Source: Mangifera indica (taxonomy: Eukaryota; Streptophyta; Magnoliopsida; Sapindales; Anacardiaceae). Taken from it: DNA of 64,000 nt. Shown here piece by piece: positions 9,640-21,092 of this stretch. The position numbers and the translations under genes were made by a program. The stretch lies in the NCBI RefSeq assembly GCF_011075055.1, contig NW_025401209.1, positions 1 to 64,000 of the forward strand, written 5' to 3'. The notes beneath the pieces were generated by a model. The model was not told the DNA's origin, made no database searches, and was given only the letters and a program-made list of their open reading frames with translations. How positions within the stretch are numbered: position 1 is the first letter of the stretch; each line of letters opens with the position of its first letter.

Positions 9640-12600
9640 ACCTATTGAAGGAAAGTTTAGGGAGGTGAATAGTAACATGCAAGATGTAAACTAGCATTTG
9701 GGAGGAGTTGAAGAGGGGATGGAAACTATAAAGGACTACCTACATGAACTAAAGGAACTCTTGGTGGTTAAAGAAGAAGTCAGACCATCTGACAAAGGGA
9801 ATGCACCGATGGAACCTCAACCACCACTTACACCCATGTCTCCAATAGTTGAGGAATCTGAGCAAATCGCAGATGAAAGGGAGTGGAAAGATGAAGTTGC
9901 TAAAAATGCAAGGATTGCTCGATAGGAAGTGATACATCGACATCTAGAGTTGTCAATGTTTATAGGGAAGGACTCGATGGGATGGATATTCCAAGTGAAA
10001 CAATATTTCTCTGTTAACCGCATTATAGAACATGAAAAACTCGTTGATGCCACAATATGTATGGATAGCAAAACACTTCGATGGTTTCAGTGGAATGAGT
10101 CACAATAACCCTTTGTCTACTAAACAAAATTGAAAAGAGAAATGTTATGTTAATTTGAGCCAGTATTAGAAGGATCCTTGTACAAAGACCTTATGGTGTC
10201 AAGGCAAACAGGATCTGTGGAGGATTTTCATAATGAATTCGAATCTCTATCGATGTCATTATCAGAAGCTTTAGAGGAGGTTTTGATGTCAGCATTCATA
10301 AACAAACTTAAGATAGAGGTAAGGGTGGAGGTCAAGTTATTCAGACTAAAGACGTTGAAAGAAGTCATGCTTAGAGCTCAAGAGATTATAGAGAAGAATG
10401 CAGTAATCGACTCTGACCAGACACATTATACCCACCAAAATCAGAGGATCCAATACCCTACCTAAACCAACCACATACAAGCCACATCCTTACCTGGCCT
10501 AACAGTCCATTGATCCATTTCCATAGCGTAATCACATAGCCCCATTGTGCATTCAAGCCAACCCAACAACAGACCTAACCTTCTTTACCATAACTTGGCC
10601 CAATCAAACCCAACCCTCCCATAATCTAAATACCCAGACCCATCGCCTTTCCACCCTTATACGCTTAGCCTCACCTTCGACAAACCAACCTAATAGCTCA
10701 AGTACCACCATTTCATAGCCACGCTGGGACAAAAATTTTAGACACTTTTTAGATGAGAAATTTCGATCAAAGCTTAAGAAAGGATTATGCTTCGGCTGTG
10801 ATGAGAGGTATTTCCTAAGGCACAAATGTCGCCACCGCTAATTGAGAGTGATGATAGTTTCTGAGGAGCCAAAGGAGGAAGAAGGAGAAATTGAAGGCTT
10901 AGAAGAAGACACAGAGGAGAGGAAAATGGAAGTATCTCTTAATGCTAGCTCCATCGTCAGATTAAATACTTCGAAGACCATGAAGTTCACAATTTTAGTA
11001 AAAGGGAAGAGTGTTATTATTCTGTTAAATAGTAGAGCAACATACAATTTCATCTCTAAAATGTTGGCAGAGGAATTGAAGCTACCTATTTCTCTAGCGT
11101 GTTTTGTCATAACCTTGAGGGATGAGAGGAAAATCCATAGGAAGGGGCATTACGACTAGGTCAAATTAAAATTTCAAGGCATCTCGATAGTCCAAATTTT
11201 TTTTCCATTCAAACTAAATAGCATAGATGTTATATTGGGCATGGATTAGCTCTGCAAATTAGGAGAAAGTCAAAATTAATTGGAAGTTACAAACGATAAA
11301 ATTTAACTGGTAAGGTAAGAAAGCTTTAGTGCAAGATAAAACCTCTTTTTTCCGCTTGGAATCATCTCTAAAAACAGTCATATGCACAGCTACGAATGGA
11401 GGGGAAGGATTTTGGCTGAAGTATTGTGGGATGGTGCAAACTAAAGACACTATAATTTCCAACACTGAAGGTCAAACTAAAAAAATTATTAGAAGAGGAT
11501 CAACCATTATTTTGTGAACCTACAAAGCTTTTTTTGAAACATATTTAAGAGCACACCATCTGATTGTTGTCATCCGCTCAACCTCTTAACTTGTTGTCAT
11601 ATCATTATCCACATTTTCAAAAAAATAAGATTAAAAAGATCATGAGAGCAATATTGGTAGTGGGAGTTATGACAACAAAATAAGATTAAAAAGAAATAAT
11701 AATTGTGCCATTTAGCTATTAGTGAGGAAGAAAGATGGTGGATGGAGGTTTTGCATGGACTATCACTCACTGAATTGAATCACAATACCAGATAAATTTT
11801 TGATACTCATTATAAATGAGTTACTCGATAAGTTAGCAAAAGTAATGGTGTTCAATAAATTTGATCTCAAGTCTAGGTATCACCAAATTCGTGTAAGGAA
11901 AGAAGATGTCGAGAAGATCACCTACGGCCACTATGAATTTTTAGTGATGTCGTTCGAGCTATCCAACACTCTAGCGACTTTCCAAAGGTTGATAAATGAG
12001 ATTTTTTTACCATATTTGAAGCAATTTTTCCTTGTTTTATTCAATGTCATTTTAGTATATAGTAAGCAATTTGATGAACATTCGATACACACTAGAATCA
12101 TCTTAAAGCCGCTAAAGGATCACCACTTGGTTGTGAATATTAAAAATTGTGCTTTTGGGTAGCAACATATGAAATATTTGGGTCACATTGTATCTTCAGA
12201 TAGGGTTGAGACGAATTTGAAAAAAATACGAGCAGTGATATTAGCCTATACCACGAGATTTGAGGGAGTTGAGGGGATTCTTGGGTTTGACAAAATATCA
12301 TCGGAGATTTGTAAAAAGATACAGAAAAAATAGTCGAACCACTCACCGACTTCTCAAGAAAAATATCTTTGTTTGGAACAATGAGGCCATATCGACCTTA
12401 GAAAAATTAAAACAGGCCATGACTACCATTCCAATCCTTGCGATGTTTGACTTCTCAAAAGAATTTATAGTTGAGATGGACGCTTCAGGAAAGGGTCTAG
12501 ACGTTGTATTAATGCAAGAAGGAAGACCGATCACTTACATTAGTAAGGCTTTTTCAATTTGAACTCAAGGGAAATCAGTGTATAAACAAGAGTTAATGGC

Positions 12601-14200
12601 AGTCATGATGACGTTTCAAAAAAGAAGGTATTACCTCCTTAGAAGACACTTTAAAGTAAGGACAGATCAGCGAAGCTTACAATACCTCACAAATCAAAAA
12701 GTCATCAGTAATGACTAACAAAAATGGGTGATGAAAATGTTGGGATACAATTTGAGATACAATATAAACCGGGGTGTGAAATTGGAGCCGCAAACATATT
12801 ATTGCATCATCCAAAAGCAGACAAAAAGCTGAGAGTTGTTACAACAATTCAATTAGAAGGGTTGGATGTGACTAATTGGGAAGTTACTGAGGACCCATGA
12901 CTGCAAGGAATAATGTAGGAGTTGCTAAGAAATTCCAAGTCACATGCTAGGTATCAGTTGAAACGTGGTAGGTTATTTTACAAAAGTAGGATGGTGTTGT
13001 CCAAAAATTCTGTTTTCATCCCTCAGTTTCTCTCTGAATTTCATGCATCCCTTTGTGGTGTTCATTCGGGTTATTTTTGAACTTATAAGCGCATTGTTGC
13101 CATGTTGTTTTGGAAGGGAATAAAGGTCGATATAAAAAGATATGTGATAGAGTATGAGACATGTCAAACAATGAAGTATGAAACAACCAATTCTGTTGGG
13201 TTACTATAGCCCCTTTCAATACTGACTAGCGTATGGAAGGATATATCTATAGACTTCATATTTGGGTTATCGAAGGTAGCCAACGTAAACATCATTTTGG
13301 TAGTGGTTGATAGATTGATGAAGTACAACCACTTTGTAGCTTTTCAACATCCATTCACGGTGAAGGAATGGCTCAAAAATTCATCTAAGAGGTTGTAAGA
13401 TTTCATGGTTTTCCATGCTTTATTGTTTCAGATAAGGACCGGGTGTTTCTAAGCTAATTTTGAGGGAAGTTATTCAAGGCTACGGGGATTTCATTGAAAT
13501 TCAGCTCGACCTATCATCCTCAATTCGACGACCAAACAGAAGTGGTAAATTGTAGTTTAGAAACTTATTTACAGTGTTTTTGTTTCAAGCAGCCAAGGTA
13601 GTGGCCTAAATGACTTTCATAGGCGAAGTTTTGGTTTAATACATCTTACAACAACTCTTTAGGGACTCCTTTCAAAGCACTCTATGGAAAGGATCTTGTC
13701 ATGTTAATGCAAGGGGTGGAAGAAACATCAAAGCTAGAAGAAGTCAATATGATAATTAAGGACAGAAACATCATCCTAGACAAGCTCAAGGACAACCTTC
13801 GTAAGGCTCAAAATAAAATGAAGAAATTTGCAGATCACAAAAGGAGAGAAGTGTGTCATGAAGTGAGTAATCAAGTGTTTCTCAAAATGCAACCATATCG
13901 TTATAGATCGCTAGCTACCCAACCTAATGGAAAACTCAACCCTCATTTTTATGGGCCCTTTGAAATATTGGAGAAAGTAGGGACGACCATGTATCGCCTT
14001 AGCTACCACCCATAGTCAAAATACATTCACTTTTTCAGGTTTTACAGCTCAAAAAACAAGTAAAACCTGCAGTGGTTAGTTAACTAATTCAGGAATGCAT
14101 GGTTTGAAGATGGAGAGCTGGAGCTTCGACCTTCAAAAATACTAGAACACAGATACTTCTGTCAAGGTGATCTGAAAATTCTAATTAGATGCAAACCCGA
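9640..14200 (+). pseudogene. Ty3/gypsy chromovirus gag-pol, many stops and frameshifts
   Basis: Domains appear in chromovirus order. Gag: a coiled-coil-like N-terminus at 9655-9925 and the retrotransposon gag core to 10465. Zinc knuckle: C-x2-C-x7-H-x-C at 10788-10829. Protease: the DSGA-type motif has become NSRAT (about 11025), with VILGMD after it. Reverse transcriptase: about 11560-12200, with FDLKSRYHQIRV. RNase H: VEMDASGKGLD. Integrase: CQTMKYET and SIDFIFGLSK, about 12980-13690. The integrase end is MQPYRYRSLA, and a chromodomain-like end lies near 14090-14190. The catalytic motif at 12040-12063 reads FNVILVYS instead of FDDILVYS. No 5' LTR or tRNA primer site precedes gag, so the 5' end is missing and lies next to the hAT terminus. 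Confidence 0.9.
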
Positions 14201-14551
14201 ACTAAACTGAAAACTTTCCTAATGTTCTGTAAGAAAGGTGATACAATCACAATAAGGGAGTAGACAATTTCTAATAGTTACATGACAAAGGCCCCTATTA
14301 AAATCCCAAACTATTATTCCTAATTTAAGCACAAACAGAAAAGGTATTTATATGGATAGACTCAGACAAATCAAGGATTGAGGCATCCTATTTGACTATT
14401 GGAGAGGTCAGAAACCTCCCACAATCAACCCTAAGGCCACCCACAGGTTGCCCAAAATTCCCAAATTTTTCTTCCCCTCCTTTTGTTAACCCTAACTCTC
14501 CCTTTATACAATAAAACCTAAACTATAAGATAGGTGTCCCCCCGTCCTAAC
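14201..14551. mobile_element. Putative LTR remnant after the chromovirus
   Basis: The region directly follows the chromodomain end and finishes with CCGTCCTAACA at 14551, an LTR-like terminus whose reverse complement starts TGTTAGGACG. C-rich and pyrimidine-rich tracts near the end resemble LTR leader sequence. I cannot fix the left border or a target duplication, and no second LTR copy is present in the window. Confidence 0.35.
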
Positions 14552-14827
14552 AGACCATTTTCTGCAGTTAGAAAGAGCGCCAATGATCTGGATATTAGAT
14601 TTGAAATTCAACTAAGGCCAGCGACAAAGAGTTCACTAATTTTATTGTTTCTTCTGGTACAAAAATTTATACTAACACCATCAGTTTTACTGAAAAGAGA
14701 ATGGCATATTATCAGATGCCAAGTTATCCTACAACTGTTTGAACTTGTAGTGAAAGATGTGAAGCAAATGCAGGTACAAAGTAACAATACCCTGTCAATT
14801 ATCAAGCAAAGTGAGAGTAGAACACAC
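14552..14827. other. Unassigned sequence between the LTR remnant and the SHMT pseudogene
   Basis: The part next to 14828 follows a good donor site and could be SHMT intron 6. An acceptor-like ttttcag (minus strand, about 14696) is not followed by the expected next SHMT exon. The exon is therefore missing, and the SHMT copy stops here. Confidence 0.4.
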
Positions 14828-16425
14828 CTGATAGCCATATGATATGATAGATGTCCACCATGAGGAAGATCAAGTGCCATGATCCTTCGTGGGGTTTTAA
14901 CAATGCAGTGTAGACTTGAAAATTAGCGGCAGAACCAGAGACGGACTGCACATTCACTGCAATAACAGAGCATAATAAATATGGGAAAACAATAACACAA
15001 CAACAAATTACAGAACTCATCTCATTAAAGATTCTGTTCCTAATTATGCCATTAAGTCACCTCTCTCTGACATCAAATCATATTCTTTAAAATGCAAAAG
15101 TGATTTAAACTCATAGATCTATAGCGGACTCATAATTTGCAAATGGTCATAAGTCTGGTCCCAAAAAAATATCAAGTGAGATTTTCATATTGCCATGCCC
15201 ATGCTGGCATGGTTAGCAAATCAATCAGAATCCTGAGTTTAAAAATGACAAAAGAACAGATATTGGCCACAATTTTCCTGCTTTACATAAATGACATAAA
15301 TTTACCTCCCCACTTTGTGGGATCCAACCGAAATGCTTCCAAAGCTCGTTTTTGGCGTAAGGATTCCGCCACATCAATATACCTGAAAATTAAAAGCTCA
15401 ATCAGTTTCAGCATCCAACTAAAACAGGAAATTCAATAAGAAGATATGAAGTACTTAGCCATGTAATTTTTCAGTCAAATCAGTGGATACTAAATACCAC
15501 TAGTATTACAGTTAGCAGAAGAGATAGATAACATACTCGTTTCCTCCATAGTACCGTGCACCAGGATATCCTTCACTGTACTTGTTGGTCATGACTGAAC
15601 CAACAGCTTGCATAACTGATACTGAAGTGAAGTTTTCTGAAGGAATGAGTTCAAGTCCCTTCAAAAGCATACAAAACTTTTCTGGTAAGCCATAGAACTC
15701 TAAACTAGTAGAAACTTAGTAACGAAAGAAAGTTGAATGAAACCAAGCATACTTAGATACTTCAGAATATTCCACAAAACTAAAGAAATTCATCCAAAAA
15801 AAAAACTCAAGTTTAGAGTTGTAAAAGTGTTAATCCAGTATTCCAGTTGTAGCAAATATTTGTATCCCTAGAGAGAAACACAGGTAAGACTTTAGGATAG
15901 AGTTTATGAAACAAATGAACATTTGAAATATACACCTTGAATTCTAGAACGGACAGCTATTGTAACCTCATAGAAACAAACAATTTAAGCAAAGAAATGC
16001 TATGAAATTACCTTCCATTGTCTGGTTTTTTTTAGTTCGATGATGTCAGCAATCTCGGGATCAACAACCTCCAGTGGAGCGTTCAGTTGTTTTGGCCACT
16101 GTAAAGAAAACAAAATCCAAACACCATGAACAACAGCCTACTAATGAAGTTAAATAATCACAAAAAGAGAAGAAAAGAAATTATCAACTTACGGTGACAC
16201 CACTTTCTCTTTCTCGTAGACAGCTTCACTTGGCAAAGATGACTGCAAAAAAAAAAAAAAAAAGGAGCATCACAAGAAAATGAGCCAATTCTAAGTCCAA
16301 AAAGAGTATAACTTAAAAAAAATAAGAAGCGAAACCATGTAACAGAGACTGGAGCCACTGAAAAGAGGACAAATAGATTTGTTGAAAGAAGATCAAAGCC
16401 TGCGAAGCGCCATTGCCATTGCCAT
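14828..16425 (-). pseudogene. SHMT: Serine hydroxymethyltransferase (mitochondrial type), 5' six-exon fragment
   Basis: Six exons with GT-AG borders on the minus strand: 16336-16425, 16193-16242, 16012-16098, 15537-15658, 15306-15382 and 14828-14956. They encode the start MAMAMALRRL, then SSLPSEAVYEKE, the block [20 protein letters not shown], the PLP-enzyme block [10 protein letters not shown] and [38 protein letters not shown], and [14 protein letters not shown] with DLPHGGHLS. Intact SHMT interconverts serine and glycine with tetrahydrofolate in photorespiration. This copy is dead. Codon 11 is TGA (16393-16395), where relatives have Ser. One A is missing before GTGGTGTCACC in exon 2. One base is missing in exon 6 after CCCCACGAA, with a 5-bp insertion further on. 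The lysine-binding region and the last two thirds are absent. Retained introns show it arose by DNA duplication, not retroposition. Confidence 0.92.
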
Positions 16426-17463
16426 TTTCTTTTTGCCTTCCTGTGCTCTAAAAGCTGAATTAAGTTATTTCTTCTGTAACAAATGAAATCTGGTATGGTC
16501 ATCTTTTTGGTTGTTGAAAGAGATTTTACTGAATGACTGGCACTTGCTCTTTCCAATTGATTTTGCGGATGAGAGGCATAGAAGTGATATCGATGAAACA
16601 ACTAGCCAATGATGGAGCGAACGAACTCATTTTAAGATTTAATTATCATTATTATTATGAATATTGGATTTTGATTAAGTACACGTCTTTATTATTAATT
16701 ATTTTGATTTCAGTTATGATTTGTTATTACTAATAATTCAGTTTGTGAGGTAATTCAGTAAATAATTCTTTGAGCATGAATTTAATAGTGAATTATTCTC
16801 TGTGCTTGATAAGACCTGGTAACAAGCTTTAAGGGTGGGGTGTGCGTTACAGTCAACATTCATGATTCCTCAATTCAGATCAATGGCTCAGATCCATACC
16901 ACGGGGCAATGAAAGGTCACCTCAATCTAGTGTTGCTCCACGTGATTCAACTGATCAGATTGTCATCGAAAGTCGCAATTGAAGGGAAAAAACCACGACA
17001 CTGTATTTCTTTTCTTCCTAACCTTGACATCGATTGGCTGTTCTAGTTAATAAGGAAGGAAAGTCGGTGTACATGCCCCACGTCGGCGGCAGCTTAGCCT
17101 TCTACAATTTTTTTGCACATCATAATAGGAAGGTAACTGCACACGATGGCAATTTAGTTCGAAAAGAGTCAAAAAAAATCATGTTAAAGGCCAAAACCGA
17201 GCTCACTTGACAAAAATTTGACTTTTGAAATACCAGTTTAGGGGTTTATGATCATTGATTTCTGAGCTTAAATTAAATCCAACCAAACGCCAATTTGCTA
17301 GGAAAATTCTCAATCCCCAAGTCTCATCTTTAAATTGTAAATTTTATAATTTAATACGTTTAGGTCTAATAGGACATATAGAATTAACTTTATATTAAAA
17401 ACAAATACTTTTAATTCTAATCTACATGATCTACTTACCAACTATAAAATACTAACTTAAATT
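16426..17463. other. Upstream flank of the SHMT pseudogene, no gene seen
   Basis: Possibly the duplicated promoter and 5' UTR of SHMT in the part nearest 16426. A CACGTG-type G-box lies near 16940. The open frame at 16840-17046 has no recognised domain. The rest is AT-rich and unassigned. Confidence 0.4.
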
Positions 17464-18146
17464 GGCTAAAAGACTTGTTTCCACCTAAGGTATATTGAAA
17501 TTTTAAAGTCTCATTCTCTAACTTTTAAAAACTCAAATACCTATTTATGAGTAAATTTTTATTAAGAATTTTAGTTAGAATCAGAGATACAATCATTATT
17601 TATTTAAAAATTTTAAAAATTAAAGTTTTATCATATTTTCTTTCTCAGGTTTAAAAATCTCTCGTTCTCCCCCTCACTCAAAGTTTGAAAAGTAACAATT
17701 TCTCTCTAAGATTTTTTCCTCTTCTTTTCGATGATGAGTTGTTGTCTCCAATCATCGGTTTTACTCCCTCCTTCTTCTCTGTCGCTCGGTCTCTGTCTCT
17801 AATGAAAGAGGGAAGAAGAAGGTGTCGACGAAAAGAGAAGTAGGAGAGAAGCCCGATTGACAACTGAGAAGAAATTAGTCACAGGAAAGGAGAAAAAACC
17901 TTAGGGGAGAAATGACCATTTTTCACACTTTGGATAGGAGGAAATTGTTAGATTTTCAAATTCAGTAGGGAAAATGTGATAAAACTTTAGTTTTTAAATT
18001 TTTTTTGTTAAATGATGATTTTCCCCTAACTTTAACTGAAAATTTTAACAGAATTTGACTTGTAACTGAGTATTTAGGTTTTTAAAAATTGGTGGGTGAA
18101 ACTTTGAGATTTCACTACACATTGGGTGAAAACAAATCTTTTGGCC
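17464..18146. mobile_element. Non-autonomous Mutator-like element with long TIRs (copy A)
   Basis: The left end reads GGCTAAAAGACTTGTTTCCA and the right end, inverted, GGCCAAAAGATTTGTTTTCA. The terminal homology extends roughly 250 bases inward on each side. It is flanked by AACTTAAATT at 17454-17463 and AACTAAATT at 18147-18155: a 9-bp target duplication with one extra T on the left. A 9-bp duplication plus long TIRs is the Mutator pattern. The interior is a short Arg/Ser-codon-like stretch with no transposase. Confidence 0.8.
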
Positions 18147-19369
18147 AACTAAATTCAATAAAACTATATGTATCAACTTCTATGTGTCATTACATAATTG
18201 AGTGAATTTAAATTAATAATAAAGTAATATTTTATCATGTGATGAAACATATAAGTATGTACACAATTGTATACTTAAATTGGATACACATAGTATTACT
18301 CAATTAAATTAGTTAAAGGTTAAAAGAATACTTGAAGCACTATGTTTTCTAGATCCATAAAACTTTTGAAATTTTGAAATTACCTATATTGGGGTGACTG
18401 CTCTTTATCCTTTACAACTTTCGTAAATGATAACTTTCAATGAAAACAATGTTATATTAGGGTTTTGATGAGGGAACCTATAAAGCAAATATAATAGATT
18501 ATTAGATTTCCAACCAAAGATCCAACAACCCAAAAACCCACAATAATTGTCTATCTAAATCATAACATATAAAGTGTATTAACTTGTCTTTATTAATCAT
18601 TTAAACACATTTGTAAATTATTATTAGAGTATTTAATTATTTGATTTTATTATTAAATCAAAACTATCATTACATTTGTAAAGTGTATTGGTTCACAATG
18701 GTTACTTTCAGCACAAATAATAATCACTTGTGATCAACACAACTACCATTGTAGCTCCAATATAATATTCCAGATCAAACATTATCATTATATTGTTGTT
18801 GTTTAAAAAAAGTGAGGATGAAAATTAAAGGAATTCAAGAATCATAGAACAACCAGAAAGAAAAGGAGATGGGGACAGCGAATATTAGAAAGACTAGAGG
18901 GCCTGCACATTGTTTTCGTAAATGCCACTTTGTGTTCTGCTAGCTCTTTATCTCTATCTCTCTGCCCTTTCATATTACGACAATGGCCAAGTCCCCACAG
19001 GTTTTTGTGTGGAGACCACCGCAGGTTTCGTTGCACCAAAATCACATGCTTTACTCTTTAGCTACTTCTTTTCTCTATTTCTTAATTTCTTTGTGCGGCC
19101 AGTCAACGTTTATTCCTTCCTTATCTATTGTTTTCACATGTCCTGATAAAAAAATCCATCAAAATAATGAATGGCTGAGTTCTTAGATTTTGCAGCTCTT
19201 AGTGAAAAATTAAATTCAAAAAAATGAAGTTATTATTCAAAAGGGATTTAAATGGATGGTTAGTTATATAGTTTGTTATCACAAGATTTAGGGTTAGAAT
19301 CCTTTCAAGGATGCTTGTATGGTCAAAAACCATTATTTTCTGCTTTTAAAATTATAGGTTCAATGAGAA
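18147..19369. other. Intergenic, no supported gene
   Basis: AT-rich sequence. Overlapping frames at 18922-19186 are hydrophobic and unrecognised. No promoter, RNA gene or transposon end was identified. Confidence 0.4.
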
Positions 19370-19786
19370 CTCCAATCTATCGGCCGGATAACGACAAATT
19401 GTCTTTGTCTCTTCGTCCGACAAAAATGGTTCATCTTTTTATGATGAAAATTCTATGGTTGGAAGGCATACGATGGGAGAAGGTTGTGGTGGGAAGGTCG
19501 GTTGACAATCGAAACTTTCTCCAATAACCAGCGAAAAAAAATTTAGGGGGAAAAACAAATTTTTCAAAACTTAATCATCAGAAGAAAGTGTTATTTTTCA
19601 AACTAAGGGGAAATGATATAAATTTTTTAGGTTTTAGGATTTAATGATAAAATAACGATTTTACCCTTATTTTTTACAAAAAATTCTAACAAAAGTTAAT
19701 CTATGGATAAGTGTTTGAGTTTTTGATATTCTTTAGATGATATTTGTTCTTGCATTAAAACTTGGATGAGAAATAGTCCTTTGGCC
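19370..19786. mobile_element. Partial Mutator-like element (copy B, right half)
   Basis: The right terminal region (tttaggttttaggatttaat, then the phases gtttgagtttttgatatt and gaaatagtcctttggcc) matches the right TIR of the other copies and ends with GGCC at 19786. A matching left TIR was not found, so the element is truncated on the left; the internal part contains the usual gtcttcgtc-like interior. Confidence 0.6.
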
Positions 19787-20668
19787 TAAATAAAAGATTT
19801 CTTAAAGCAATTACCACCATCAGTCTACTTTTAAAAATTACAAACCAAGCTGGTCAATTAGTCACATGTTATTGATTGAGATTCTTCTTCTTCCTTTCAC
19901 AAGGAAGGATTTATGGGAGAGTCAAGAGTGTTAATGCGAACCAATAAAATTTTGACCTTCATATATTTAAAGCGTGAAGAACAAAGTTAACATTATAATT
20001 TAGGTTAACTTGCAGTGGTTCGGTTGATGTAGCCCTTTAACTAACAATGGAGAGAAATAATAATTGTGCCATTTAGCTATTATTAAAATAAAAGTGAATT
20101 ATACTCTCAAAAAATTGAATAAAATGTAATAATATTTTTAAAGGTTAAATTATCATCTCTAAAATATTTTAGTCTGATAAAAATTTACCGTTTTTATTTT
20201 AAAATTAATAGATTTTAAAATTACTATAATATACTTATGCTATTTGTTTTTTTTTTTTTTTGGATGGTGTTTGAGTTTAAGTAAAATAATATTAATTATA
20301 TAGATTAAAGATAGAAAAATGTTTTTAAACCAAACTTAAGTGAGAAAATGTTATTTATTTTTAAAATAATTACGAGGTTCATGAGATAATTACAAATCAG
20401 TAATTAATTAAAATAGCACAATATAATTACTCAATCACATTAATTCAAAGTATAATTTTAATATTTCATTGAAAAATTTGAACCCAATTTCTCATACCTA
20501 ACATGGCACCGTTTTACCAGTAATGTTTACTGACTTAAAATGATGAAGAGAAACGTCACAAGATTGCTTGGCTTTGCAAATTTTAAAAAGAGAAGAAAAT
20601 GAAAAACATTGGTTGGGTCCAATAATTAAACCAGCGCAAAAATAATGGAAATTCCAATAAAATATTTT
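19787..20668. other. Intergenic AT-rich stretch
   Basis: No gene seen. Bases 20053-20082 are an exact 30-base match to 11692-11721 of the chromovirus. The 20100-20520 portion is low-complexity AT. Confidence 0.4.
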
Positions 20669-20692
20669 TTATATATGTATACATATAAGATG
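20669..20692 (+). promoter_or_regulatory. Probable TATA region of the small gene at 20769
   Basis: A run of tatatatgtatacatata lies about 80-100 bases before the ATG, a usual plant spacing. A CT-rich leader (cttcttcatctttatcatca) follows, as in plant 5' UTRs. Assigned by position and composition only. Confidence 0.4.
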
Positions 20693-20768
20693 TAACATCA
20701 TCGTTGGAGAGAGACATGAGAAAAGCTTAAACACTTCTTCATCTTTATCATCAGGTAGCATCTGAATA

Positions 20769-21092
20769 ATGGAGAGGGAAGATCTGAGTCACCGGCGATC
20801 CTTTTACACTTTGAGTGGTTGCATCATGTCGCCTTCATGCTTTCCTGTGCATGAAGAGATGGAATACTCCCGCATTCATTACTGCGGTGGCAGCAACAAA
20901 AGAGGCCGCCGATGGCGAAACTTTCTGCGAAGATTAGTAAGAGATGGGAAGAGCTTTTACGGATCCAAACACTTGTCTTTCCATTACGATGCCGTTAGCT
21001 ATTCTCAGAACTTCGATGACGGCTGCCATTACCAAGAATCCGGACGCTGCCCGGCAGTGTTTCCAGTTGTGCGATGGGATTTACACAAGTAA
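20769..21092 (+). CDS. Small uncharacterised plant protein (107 aa)
   Basis: A single-exon frame of 107 codons with balanced codon use, unlike the surrounding AT-rich DNA. Met20 (20826) begins the sequence [11 protein letters not shown] and is an alternative start. A strongly basic segment follows at residues 44-61 ([18 protein letters not shown]), then [16 protein letters not shown] at 71-86. I recall similar short plant-only proteins with the SPSCFPV start, the WR-LLRRLVR helix and the [11 protein letters not shown] motif, annotated without function; that is memory, not a search. No signal peptide or membrane segment is seen. The basic helix could bind nucleic acid or membrane, but no role is assigned. 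It has an intact frame, a TATA-like upstream region and a CT-rich leader. Confidence 0.75.
   Translation: MEREDLSHRRSFYTLSGCIMSPSCFPVHEEMEYSRIHYCGGSNKRGRRWRNFLRRLVRDGKSFYGSKHLSFHYDAVSYSQNFDDGCHYQESGRCPAVFPVVRWDLHK

Noticed and set aside
16158..16601. 147-codon minus-strand frame
   Set aside because: Reads through SHMT pseudogene introns and exons in mixed frames.
18842..19186. Overlapping hydrophobic frames on both strands
   Set aside because: Mutually overlapping, no homology recalled, no splice or promoter signals.
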